Below are positions 28,925 to 36,911 of a stretch of DNA of 64,000 nt, piece by piece; within the stretch, counting starts at the first letter, position 1, and every line of letters starts with the position of its first letter. Below the pieces are notes generated by a model, which was not told where the DNA came from, searched no databases, and saw only the letters and a program-made list of their open reading frames with translations. Location: assembly GCA_934725305.1 (NCBI GenBank), contig CAKVBA010000001.1:62001-126000 (forward strand). The letters are read 5' to 3'. The position numbers and the translations under genes are program-made. This stretch comes from an uncultured Parabacteroides sp. Its GTDB lineage: Bacteria > Bacteroidota > Bacteroidia > Bacteroidales > Tannerellaceae.

Positions 28925-31900
28925 TCACCCCTTCACTGCTTCAATTTTATCTAATTCCACGTACCAGAGGTAACCTTCTACGTGTAAATAACCCATTTTC
29001 CGAATCAAATTCAAATAATTCCTCACCTGACTGTGATGACGCTGATTCTCTTTTTCTCCAAACTTATAATCTACCACAACCACCCGATCGGCATAAATCA
29101 TCACGCGGTCGGGACGCTTTGAGTGAGTTTGACCGGATAGAATATCCACCTCATTCATCACGCGGGCTGTTCCATCATACCAAGCCAACACCTCGGACTT
29201 GCTTAGCAGCTGTTTCAATCGGCCGGATAATTCTTCGGCCTCTTGACTGTCGATAATACCGGCTTGACGATAATGCTTGATCGACGACGCAATGTCGTTC
29301 ACCGTCTGGATACGGCTCAACACCTCATGCATCAAAGTTCCATGTTTACGACGTTTGTCATCAAAGAAGAAACCCTTACCATAAAGACGCAACTGCAGAC
29401 GGTCATCAAAAGCGACAGAGCTGAGTCGTCCCATGCCAATCTCCTCGATCGAATCGTCACACTTCTTCTCTTGTGGATGCCACCAGTCGCCCAACTCAAA
29501 CAAACCTTCTTCCCTATTAAATGCCTCTGGCATCAATAATAACGAATCGCCATCTCGCGTATCAGAGACTTCGGAACACAAAGAGGCCCACAACAGCGTG
29601 GATATAGAGTTGACCTTCTCCATCTCTCCACTCTTGGCCTGTAGCTTTTTAGGACGTGGAGCCAATACCAGTAATTCCTCTTTTGAACGTGTAAAGGCTA
29701 CATATAATGTATTCAGATTATCAATAAAGGCATGCAGACGTTCTACAAAATAGTCCTTCGCAAAATAGGTGTTACTTAAGGCTGAGCTATAACGCACAGG
29801 CACCAGATGCAGACGATCAAAGGGTTTCTCTTGTGGATGACACCATAATATCACCGGCTTGAAAGGCTTATGATCGATTTCCCAATCACAGAAGGGCACA
29901 ATCACAGCCTTGAATCCCAGTCCTTTTGATTTATGCACCGTTAAGATACGAATTGCATCCTGACCATCGGGAGTTGCAATGGTCTTTTGGCAACCACTCT
30001 CGTCCCACCACTTCAGGAAACGGTTGAGATCGGAACTCTCCTTTTGGGAAAACTCGGCCACCATATCTAAAAAGGCCTGGACAAACACCTGCTCACTTTC
30101 AGGAATCATATCGGCAAAGAGACGATACAATTTCTCTGTCATCTCATATAATGACTGACAACCCAAGGCCAACAGCTCTTTCTTCTGCTTCTCAAAATTC
30201 TCGGCCGATTGTTTATTCTCAAAGCCTCCACTCAATACCGTATAGGCATAAAAAGCCATCCGCTCATCTGTCTCATTTTCCGGATTCCGCAAATAACGAA
30301 ACAGAGCTATCAATAAACGTATCACCGGCGAGCGGCTCACAAAAAGAGCTTCATCCGACAAGATATCATAGTGATAATGATCGGAAGGATGTTCTTCCTT
30401 ATAAGCCAATAGCGTATCGGCTATACGAGCGCCCTCTTGATTGGTACGTACCAAAATAGCAATATCTTTCAAGGTATAGCCATTGTCTTGCAACTGCTCC
30501 AGCATCTGAGGCAGACGTTGCATGGCCTCTTCTTTCCAATCGGTCTCTTCGGTCTCTTCGAGAAAGTCAATGCGCACATGGCCCAATTTCTGCTGGAAAG
30601 GAGGCGGCACTTGTTGATAGCTTTTATCGTAAGCCGACACCAGCTTCGTTGCATATTGAGCTCGCTCCTCCTCATTCAGCGAAGAATTTTCCAGATTCTC
30701 ATTATAGAGTTGTTGCAACACAGCCGGAGCAACCGTAAACAAGGCATTATTAAAGGCAACAATATGACGGCAACTGCGCCAATTCTCCTTCAAGGTCTCT
30801 TCCTGCAGTTCTTCTATCGAGAAGTCGCGCTGCACCTGCTCATCCAACAGTTTCCAATCCGAATTACGGAAACGATAGATGCTCTGCTTCACATCTCCCA
30901 CAATCAGATTATCATGCTGATGAGCCAGACTCTCCTCGATCAACGGACGAAAGTTCTCCCACTGCATGCCACTGGTATCCTGGAATTCATCAATCATATA
31001 ATGATCGACAAAAGTTCCCGTCTTCTCATAGATAAAAGGTGCATCACTGCCTCCGATCACCTTGTTGAGCAATTCCGTTGTATCTGCAATCAACATCACA
31101 TTCTTCTCCTCACGATAACGGGCAATCTGTTGTGATATATCGGTCAGGATACCCAACGTATAATAGAAACGAACAATCTCTTTGGCCGTGTTATAAACGG
31201 TCAGATCCGAAAAGAGTGTCACAACCGCTTTGATACAGTCGTTCAGTCCATCGTGGAAGAGACAACCGATTGTCTGACGCAGAGCTGGAGAAGTTGTCTT
31301 TACATTATAACATCCCTCTTTATTATCAACCAACCCACAGAAGGTTGCAGAAGGTGGTTTCATCTCGCCTCGTGCCAATCGGCCGAAAAAGAACATCGGA
31401 GAACGGTTTCCCCATTTAAAGTCGGAAGGTTGTAGGCCATAATCTGCCATCAGCTTCATGCCACGCTCGCCCAACTGCTTTGCCTCGCTCTCAACCGAAT
31501 GGATCACGGCAAACAGATCACTCTTATACTGTTCCAAAGCCTGCTTATCGGCAATATCGGCACACACTTGCTCGCTAAATGCCTTATAGCTCTCCTTAAA
31601 CACCTCTTTTCCCAGTGACATGATGTCTCGCCGCAAGTTCCATTCACTGCCACTCTCAATCTTATCAGCAGCAAATTTCAGTAACCATCCCAACAGTTCC
31701 TTATTCTCGGGTTTATCCAAATCGCCCAACAGACGATCGATAGCCTCGGTCAATACAAGATCTTGATCCATCTCGATACCATAGCCACCTTGTAAACCTA
31801 TTTCACGGGTAAAGGCACGCATCGTCTGCTGGAAAAAGCGGTCGATTGTACTGATATTAAAGGCCGAATAGTCATGAAGCAGAGCAATCAACAGACGAGA

Positions 31901-32158
31901 AGCCTGGTCTCGTAATTGTTTCTCGGTCAAGCCATAAGTTTCAGACAACATACCCACATAATCCGAAGGTTGTCCCGAAGCCAGATTATACAGTTCCTCC
32001 ACAATGCGTCCCTTCATCTCATCCGTCGCCTTATTGGTAAAGGTCACGGCCAAGATGCGCCGGAAAGCAGCCGGCTGTGTAAACAGCAGACGCAAATATT
32101 CACCCGTAAGCTTATGAGTCTTACCAGCTCCTGCAGATGCCCGATAAATTGTCAACAT
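28925..32158 (-). CDS. UvrD/RecB-AddA-like helicase-nuclease
   Basis: 1077-aa SF1 helicase with a C-terminal RecB-type nuclease, likely the large subunit of a double-strand-break end-resection enzyme. Walker A is A7-SAGAGK-T14 at the very N-terminus; Walker B is IDEFQDTSGMQW near residue 391. The helicase motif IRILTVHKSKGLGFKAVIVP lies in the second half. The C-terminal part has HGTLMHEVLSRI and then PDRVM...VVDYKFGE, a PD-(D/E)xK nuclease site. An AddB-like partner would be expected, but none is adjacent. The start lies 2 bp after the SUI1 gene stop, so they form an operon. Confidence 0.9.
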   Translation of the reverse strand: MLTIYRASAGAGKTHKLTGEYLRLLFTQPAAFRRILAVTFTNKATDEMKGRIVEELYNLASGQPSDYVGMLSETYGLTEKQLRDQASRLLIALLHDYSAFNISTIDRFFQQTMRAFTREIGLQGGYGIEMDQDLVLTEAIDRLLGDLDKPENKELLGWLLKFAADKIESGSEWNLRRDIMSLGKEVFKESYKAFSEQVCADIADKQALEQYKSDLFAVIHSVESEAKQLGERGMKLMADYGLQPSDFKWGNRSPMFFFGRLARGEMKPPSATFCGLVDNKEGCYNVKTTSPALRQTIGCLFHDGLNDCIKAVVTLFSDLTVYNTAKEIVRFYYTLGILTDISQQIARYREEKNVMLIADTTELLNKVIGGSDAPFIYEKTGTFVDHYMIDEFQDTSGMQWENFRPLIEESLAHQHDNLIVGDVKQSIYRFRNSDWKLLDEQVQRDFSIEELQEETLKENWRSCRHIVAFNNALFTVAPAVLQQLYNENLENSSLNEEERAQYATKLVSAYDKSYQQVPPPFQQKLGHVRIDFLEETEETDWKEEAMQRLPQMLEQLQDNGYTLKDIAILVRTNQEGARIADTLLAYKEEHPSDHYHYDILSDEALFVSRSPVIRLLIALFRYLRNPENETDERMAFYAYTVLSGGFENKQSAENFEKQKKELLALGCQSLYEMTEKLYRLFADMIPESEQVFVQAFLDMVAEFSQKESSDLNRFLKWWDESGCQKTIATPDGQDAIRILTVHKSKGLGFKAVIVPFCDWEIDHKPFKPVILWCHPQEKPFDRLHLVPVRYSSALSNTYFAKDYFVERLHAFIDNLNTLYVAFTRSKEELLVLAPRPKKLQAKSGEMEKVNSISTLLWASLCSEVSDTRDGDSLLLMPEAFNREEGLFELGDWWHPQEKKCDDSIEEIGMGRLSSVAFDDRLQLRLYGKGFFFDDKRRKHGTLMHEVLSRIQTVNDIASSIKHYRQAGIIDSQEAEELSGRLKQLLSKSEVLAWYDGTARVMNEVDILSGQTHSKRPDRVMIYADRVVVVDYKFGEKENQRHHSQVRNYLNLIRKMGYLHVEGYLWYVELDKIEAVKG

Positions 32159-32159
32159 A

Positions 32160-32504
32160 TCAAATCATGCGACTTTTAGTATATCCTTCTTTCTGTAAGA
32201 TCTCCAACACTTTGGCACGGAAGTCGCCCTGAACGATGATTTCTCCCTCTTTGGCTGATCCGCCAACACCGCATTTCACCTTCAACATCTTGCCCAAAGC
32301 GGCCAAGTCGTCAGCTGTGCCACAAAATCCTGTAATCAGCGTAACCATCTTACCTCCGCGGTTTCGCTTGTCCAAAGAGATACGCAATGGCTGTTTGGCA
32401 GCAGGCAATGTCTCCTGCTCCTCTTCTTCACCCGTATCATATTGAAAATCGGGGTTTGTTGAATACATCACACCCAATCTGTCTTTCCAGTCATTCTTTT
32501 TCAT
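32160..32504 (-). CDS. SUI1/YciH family translation factor-like protein
   Basis: 114-aa protein of the eIF1/SUI1 (YciH) family. The SUI1 domain fills the C-terminal about 75 residues, with GGKMVTLITGF, LKVKCGVGGSAKEGEIIVQGDF and the final KEGYTKSRMI. Bacterial members are thought to influence initiation fidelity; the cellular role is unsettled. It lies upstream of the helicase-nuclease gene with a 1-bp gap, an association of uncertain meaning. Confidence 0.9.
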   Translation of the reverse strand: MKKNDWKDRLGVMYSTNPDFQYDTGEEEEQETLPAAKQPLRISLDKRNRGGKMVTLITGFCGTADDLAALGKMLKVKCGVGGSAKEGEIIVQGDFRAKVLEILQKEGYTKSRMI

Positions 32505-32524
32505 ATTCCATTCTTTTATGATTC

Positions 32525-32555
32525 CAAAGTTACAGAATCCTCTGATTTACGGAAA
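32525..32555 (-). promoter_or_regulatory. Promoter of the SUI1-helicase operon
   Basis: On the minus strand, TTTC (32552-32555), 19-bp spacer, perfect TAACTTTG (32525-32532). Leader about 15-20 nt to the ATG at 32504. Confidence 0.65.
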
Positions 32556-32591
32556 TATTCCTTCCTCTTTTCCTCGTTTATGACACGACAA

Positions 32592-32631
32592 AAAGGGCCG
32601 TATCAAAACAACCATTTCGACACAGCCCTTT
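32592..32631. terminator. GGCTGTGTCAAAA-family hairpin terminator (copy 2)
   Basis: AAAGGGCCGTATCAAAA pairs with TTTCGACACAGCCCTTT around a CAACCA-containing loop, with a few mismatches. It lies beyond the pyrH stop on the minus strand, so it would terminate pyrH. A second hairpin (CGTTGGCA-ACGC-TGCCAACG, 32638-32657) lies between it and the pyrH stop. Confidence 0.75.
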
Positions 32632-32668
32632 CTTTCTCGTTGGCAACGCTGCCAACGCCATTACATGA

Positions 32669-33379
32669 TCAATTGTGCACCAATGTTCCGATATTTTCAC
32701 CGCTCATTACCTTCTTCAGGTTACCAACGGTATCCATATCGAACACGATGATCGGAAGATTATTCTCTTTACACATGGTTGTGGCAGTCAAGTCCATCAC
32801 CTTCAAGCCACGTGCATAGATTTCGTCATAAGTAATATCCGTAAATTTAGTAGCTGTCGGATCCTTTTCGGGATCGGCTGTGTAGATACCATCCACACGT
32901 GTACCTTTCAACATGACATCGGCTTCAATTTCAATACCGCGCAAAGAAGAACCGGTATCAGTTGTGAAGAAGGGATTTCCTGTTCCACCCGACATAATCA
33001 CGACATTACCCTGTTCCAGCAGTTCAATGGCACGCCATTTATTATAGAACTCGCCGATCGGTTCCATGCGGATAGCAGTCAGTACCTTAGCTTTCACACC
33101 CTGAGCAGTCAAAGCAGAACTCAAGGCCAAGCTATTGATAACAGTTGCCAACATGCCCATCTGGTCGCCCTTTACACGGTCAAAACCTTTAGAAGCACCA
33201 CTTAATCCGCGGAAAATATTTCCTCCGCCGATAACAATACCAATCTGTACTCCCATTTCTGCTATCTCTTTAATCTGAGCAGCATATTCGTTCAAACGTA
33301 CTTCGTCTATTCCATATTGTTTACCTCCCATCAGCGACTCACCGCTTAACTTCAGAAGGATTCGTTTATACTGAGCCAT
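32669..33379 (-). CDS. pyrH: UMP kinase
   Basis: Hexameric amino-acid-kinase-fold enzyme phosphorylating UMP to UDP, 236 aa. Motifs: KRILLKLSGESLMG at the N-terminus, VIGGGNIFRG near 56, MSGGTGNPFFTTDT near 125 and VMDLTATTMC near 194. The ATG at 33379 (MAQYKRIL) was chosen over an in-frame upstream start at 33421, which would lie on the upstream side of the perfect -7 box. Monocistronic: terminator downstream, repeat element upstream. Confidence 0.97.
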   Translation of the reverse strand: MAQYKRILLKLSGESLMGGKQYGIDEVRLNEYAAQIKEIAEMGVQIGIVIGGGNIFRGLSGASKGFDRVKGDQMGMLATVINSLALSSALTAQGVKAKVLTAIRMEPIGEFYNKWRAIELLEQGNVVIMSGGTGNPFFTTDTGSSLRGIEIEADVMLKGTRVDGIYTADPEKDPTATKFTDITYDEIYARGLKVMDLTATTMCKENNLPIIVFDMDTVGNLKKVMSGENIGTLVHN

Positions 33380-33408
33380 ATTTTGCTGTTTTTTTGTGTT
33401 GTTCTGTG

Positions 33409-33416
33409 CAAATGTA
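33409..33416 (-). promoter_or_regulatory. -7 element of the pyrH promoter
   Basis: Perfect TACATTTG on the minus strand, 30 bp upstream of the pyrH ATG. No convincing -33 TTTG at 19-20 bp. It lies just outside the left arm of repeat copy 2. Confidence 0.5.
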
Positions 33417-33440
33417 CACATAAAAGTTCGATTGCCTACG

Positions 33441-33982
33441 CATCAGCTCACGATATATTTATCCCAAATCCGTCATTAGATTACGATTCTTGTTAGTACT
33501 TGTTTGAAACTGATTGCAATGGCTGCGTTGAAGGCACATTCATCAACCATAAAAATACAATAAGCCAATGGGCGGGAAAGAGACTGCTAATCCGGTCAAA
33601 AAGGAGTAAGCTATTTCCGGAAATTGGGTGCCTACTCCTTTCCGACGGAGTAGTTATTCCGTCCCAACGGAGTGCCTACTCAATTTCAAAAAAGTCCCTA
33701 CCCTTTTTTCAAAAAGTCTATAGACTAATCCCGAAAAGTCTATAGACGCCTGAAATACAGTATATAACCTCCATCGAGAGGGTGTTTACACCGAGACCCA
33801 TTCTTTCGATAATTCCAGCAGAATCGCCCATCGTTTCAGACAAATTTGTCTCCTGTTTCCAGCGAACAACAACCCTAAAAAAATTACAATAACTACTCGT
33901 TATGGCCGCTGTTGGTGTACCAAAAAACGCACACAAGACTGCCTTTTTAACCCAATTTGGATTAAATGAATGAACTGTGATG
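33441..33982. mobile_element. Copy 2 of the dispersed element with outer arms (MITE-like)
   Basis: The region between pyrH and the transglutaminase gene is filled by a full-length copy. The left end reads ATTTATCCCAAATCCGTCATT (about 33457-33476) and the right end CCAATTTGGATTAAATGA (about 33952-33969), which are degenerate inverted versions of the arms of copy 4. The 60-110 bp inside the left arm aligns base by base with the corresponding part of copy 4. The core is listed separately. No transposase or long conserved frame is present, so mobilisation would need a factor in trans. Confidence 0.6.
33553..33893 (+). repeat. Dispersed intergenic element core, copy 2 (341 bp)
   Basis: Bounded by AAATACAATAAG (33553) and AAATTACAATAAC (to 33893). 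It contains GGAGTGCCTACTCAATTTC, AGTCCCTACCC and two AGTCTATAGAC palindromes, at 33715-33726 (perfect) and 33737-33748. Same orientation as copies 1 and 3. Confidence 0.85.
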
Positions 33983-34036
33983 TCCAGGAAAGCGGAAAGG
34001 AGCTTTGCTTCTGTACAGCAATCTATAACCATAAAA

Positions 34037-34073
34037 AAGGCTGCGCCAAAACAACCATTCTGACACAGCCTCT
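34037..34073. terminator. GGCTGTGTCAAAA-family hairpin terminator (copy 3)
   Basis: AAGGCTGCGCCAAAA and TTCTGACACAGCCTCTT pair around CAACCA, 24 bp beyond the stop of the transglutaminase-like gene (minus strand). Confidence 0.75.
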
Positions 34074-34096
34074 TCTTTTATTCTTAATCCAATCTA

Positions 34097-36754
34097 TTAC
34101 AACTTATGGATAACCTTCATCATCTGTTCACCCAAGCCAATGGTATAACCCTGTGAAACAAAGACTACACGGTTAAATGTATCGGCAATGATAAAGATTG
34201 GCAATGTATTCGGATTAGACAGCTTCATGGCAGAAACCATCTCTTTCTGAATAGCATTGTTAATGTCGATACCGTAAGTGATAGTAGTCGGCAATTCTCC
34301 GAACTCTTTCGCATCAAAGCTCTTATAACCCTTTTCATCGGGGAACAGCAATACGATGCTACGACCCCACTCTTCCAACTCTTTCTTAACGGCAGCGATG
34401 TCACGCATAGCATGGTTGGTCGGTTCCTGACGAGCGCCCAATACGGCCACGATATAATAACCACGACCCGTAGTAGCCAACAGACTTGTCTCTTTACCGT
34501 CATCGGCACGATTGAACTTGTTTTCAGAATTGAAGTTACCAATCACCTGAATCTCGTCCTTGCTTTCACGCATCTCCATCTTGATAGATGTAGTCTTGTC
34601 CGGCTCAACATTGAAGAAAGTCAGCTCGACCAATACACTACCGTTTGCCATACGAGAACCTGTTACCAACAGATAATTACCTTCGTCCAATGTCAACGGA
34701 TTCTTCAACAATCCGCTCCAAGTGTCACCAATACCCATATCCACATCGCCAGTCTCAAAATTCAGTGTCTGCAACTGTGCATTATCTTTCAATTTTGCAA
34801 TTGTGAAGTGGCTATAATACTTCGGATTCTGTAACACTTTAATTGGTTTGTATGAAGCAACAACTTTACCCTGCTTAGCAACTACCTGCTCTGCAGCTTC
34901 GAAATCGACATCGACCCAATTGTTACCCTTGAAATACTGAACCTTGCCGGCAATCGGTTCGATACGTGCCGGAATACCCATACTACGAGCAGTAGATACA
35001 AAGAAGATGTCACGTGAATTATTATCAGCTACACGAGATTTCCAAACACCCATCGGCATGATAGGAATACGCTGTTCGTTCAAGGCATTGTTAATTGTGA
35101 TATTGCTCTTTACCCATTCAACCCACACCTGCGGATCTTCAACAGCCTGCTTAGCTAAAGCAGCATCAATATTCTCAGCAAAGAACTGCTTATAAGGAGT
35201 TAAAAATTCATTTCTGACACGCGGATTCATTACATATTCTACAAACAGATCACTCTCAACAGCAGGAGTATAATTCAAATGATCGGCCAATACGGCTGCC
35301 GGTGTATCACGCAAGTCCTTAGCAGAAACAGCATCCAGCAGAGCCATTGCTGTCGCACGTTTATCGGCCGGAGTTTCACGCAGGAATTTCTCCAATTCAG
35401 CCCAGTTACCACGGCTGCCAATCATAAACTTCTCAGTCTGTGCAGCATCAATATTCAACTCCTGCGCCAAAGCAGCTGCCTTTTCTGCTGTATAGAAAGT
35501 AGCGACATAGGCATTACGGATCGCATCCTCTTCCAACAGACGTTTGGCATTAGCCTCTTTCTGTTCAGGAGTTACTTCTGGCATATTATTGCCCTCTACC
35601 GGAGGAATAATATCCAGACTAATTGTTTCGGTATCACCTGGTTGCTTATCCAATGTAATGGTTACATTCTCATCCTTGCCAAAAGAAACCTTGCCATAAC
35701 CGAACTTACCATCTTTCGTAGCCCATACCAACATGTCACCCTTTCCGGCAGACAAGAAGCTCTTTCCCTCTTTGTCGGTCAACTTCTGAGCAACAGAATA
35801 AAATTCAGCATAGTTATAGATCTTATACTCAACCATAGCACCTTCTACCGGTTTGCCCTCTTTGTCAACAACTGTGATGTAGGCCTTAGCGGTAGGAGCA
35901 TAGTTATCAATCACATTAATTTCAGTGTAGCCATCTGTCTCTTTCATGATCTCTTCGGGACCAACATACTTACCAAACACTTTAGTATGCATCAACATAC
36001 CACGGTAAGCCGGACCGTTGAACCAACCTAAGTTCAACACGGGTTCGGGCTCACAAGCGCCAAAGAAACACCATTTGCCATCGACCCAAGCCTCAACCCA
36101 TGCATGGTTGTCGTCGGTATGTGCCCAACGCGGCGTATATACCTGACGAGCCGGAATACCCACGGCACGCAAGGCTGCCACCGTAAAAGTTGACTCTTCG
36201 CCACAACGTCCATAGGCGGTCTTAACAGAGGCCAACGGAGAGCTGGTACGAGCATCTGAAGGAGTATAGATCACCTTTTCATGACACCAGTGGTTTACCT
36301 CCAACACGGCATCATACAAAGAGAGACCTTTCACGCGATCTTTCAATTCGTCATAGAAGATCCAACGGCTATCGTCCAGGTTTTCATTATTGATACGTAC
36401 CGGCAAAACGAAATGACGGAAAATCACCTCCGGAATCTGTTTACCCCAAGGCATTTCTTTCTGTGCCTTCATAGATGAGCGAATGTTCTTCAGATAGAAA
36501 TCACCGCTATAGTCAGTAATGTCTCCTATCGGCATGTAGGCATACAAAAACGTAAGCGCTTCCTTCTCTTCGGGAGTCATCTGGCTGTTAAACACTGCAA
36601 AGAGATCTCCATTGGGCAGAGCCTCTTTCTTTGCTTGAAAATCTTTTTCTACTTCTGCACGATAAGCATCATCAGAAATAAAATGTTGCTGCTTGCTGCA
36701 ACCGACCATCATCAGGAAGACGGTCAACAAAGTCAATAAATGTTTTTTGTTCAT
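34097..36754 (-). CDS. Transglutaminase-like domain lipoprotein
   Basis: 885-aa predicted lipoprotein; signal peptide with lipobox ending at C19 (MMVGCSK). A transglutaminase-like core spans about 150-245 with C184 (YGRCGEES) and H217 (DDNHAWVEAW). The third catalytic position falls in GACEPEP, where Glu appears instead of the usual Asp. A carboxypeptidase-regulatory-like beta segment follows (about 285-375). A second transglutaminase-like repeat near 570-625 (STARSMGIPARIEP) has lost the Cys and His. The last about 130 residues look thioredoxin-like (LPIFIIADTFNRVVFVSQG) but lack CxxC. Function unknown; peptide or glycopeptide hydrolysis at the cell surface is one possibility. Confidence 0.85.
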   Translation of the reverse strand: MNKKHLLTLLTVFLMMVGCSKQQHFISDDAYRAEVEKDFQAKKEALPNGDLFAVFNSQMTPEEKEALTFLYAYMPIGDITDYSGDFYLKNIRSSMKAQKEMPWGKQIPEVIFRHFVLPVRINNENLDDSRWIFYDELKDRVKGLSLYDAVLEVNHWCHEKVIYTPSDARTSSPLASVKTAYGRCGEESTFTVAALRAVGIPARQVYTPRWAHTDDNHAWVEAWVDGKWCFFGACEPEPVLNLGWFNGPAYRGMLMHTKVFGKYVGPEEIMKETDGYTEINVIDNYAPTAKAYITVVDKEGKPVEGAMVEYKIYNYAEFYSVAQKLTDKEGKSFLSAGKGDMLVWATKDGKFGYGKVSFGKDENVTITLDKQPGDTETISLDIIPPVEGNNMPEVTPEQKEANAKRLLEEDAIRNAYVATFYTAEKAAALAQELNIDAAQTEKFMIGSRGNWAELEKFLRETPADKRATAMALLDAVSAKDLRDTPAAVLADHLNYTPAVESDLFVEYVMNPRVRNEFLTPYKQFFAENIDAALAKQAVEDPQVWVEWVKSNITINNALNEQRIPIMPMGVWKSRVADNNSRDIFFVSTARSMGIPARIEPIAGKVQYFKGNNWVDVDFEAAEQVVAKQGKVVASYKPIKVLQNPKYYSHFTIAKLKDNAQLQTLNFETGDVDMGIGDTWSGLLKNPLTLDEGNYLLVTGSRMANGSVLVELTFFNVEPDKTTSIKMEMRESKDEIQVIGNFNSENKFNRADDGKETSLLATTGRGYYIVAVLGARQEPTNHAMRDIAAVKKELEEWGRSIVLLFPDEKGYKSFDAKEFGELPTTITYGIDINNAIQKEMVSAMKLSNPNTLPIFIIADTFNRVVFVSQGYTIGLGEQMMKVIHKL

Positions 36755-36773
36755 AAAATGGAAATATAGATGC

Positions 36774-36805
36774 CAAAATTAGTCATTAAACAAATAATAC
36801 GCAAA
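36774..36805 (-). promoter_or_regulatory. Promoter of the transglutaminase-like lipoprotein gene
   Basis: On the minus strand TTTG (36802-36805), 20-bp spacer, TAATTTTG (36774-36781): a full match to the Bacteroidetes consensus, about 20 bp before the ATG. Confidence 0.7.
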
Positions 36806-36911
36806 CATTTCACATAATAACATATTGCGACATTGAATCCTATCTTTTTTGGAAAAATTTTACGACCTTTGAAGCAAGAATAAAAATAGAAAAAGTAAAA
36901 ATTACAAACCT

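Noticed and set aside
30437..31135. 232-aa + strand frame opposite the helicase-nuclease
   Set aside because: Antisense shadow with no recognisable domain.
33553..33610. A frame starting KYNK... and ending KKE-stop in several element copies
   Set aside because: A TAA stop precedes it in frame in two copies and substitutions do not favour third codon positions; the likeness follows from DNA conservation.
33500..33745. 81-codon open frame across element copy 2
   Set aside because: It runs through the repeat, is not kept in the other copies and has no promoter or homologue I recognise.
35279..36031. 250-aa + strand frame opposite the transglutaminase-like gene
   Set aside because: Antisense shadow; Cys- and Ser-rich translation typical of non-coding frames.
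36840..36890. Promoter for the K+/H+ antiporter gene (GACCTTTG)
   Set aside because: The -7 candidate lacks the TA and no TTTG lies 19-20 bp upstream; too weak to list.
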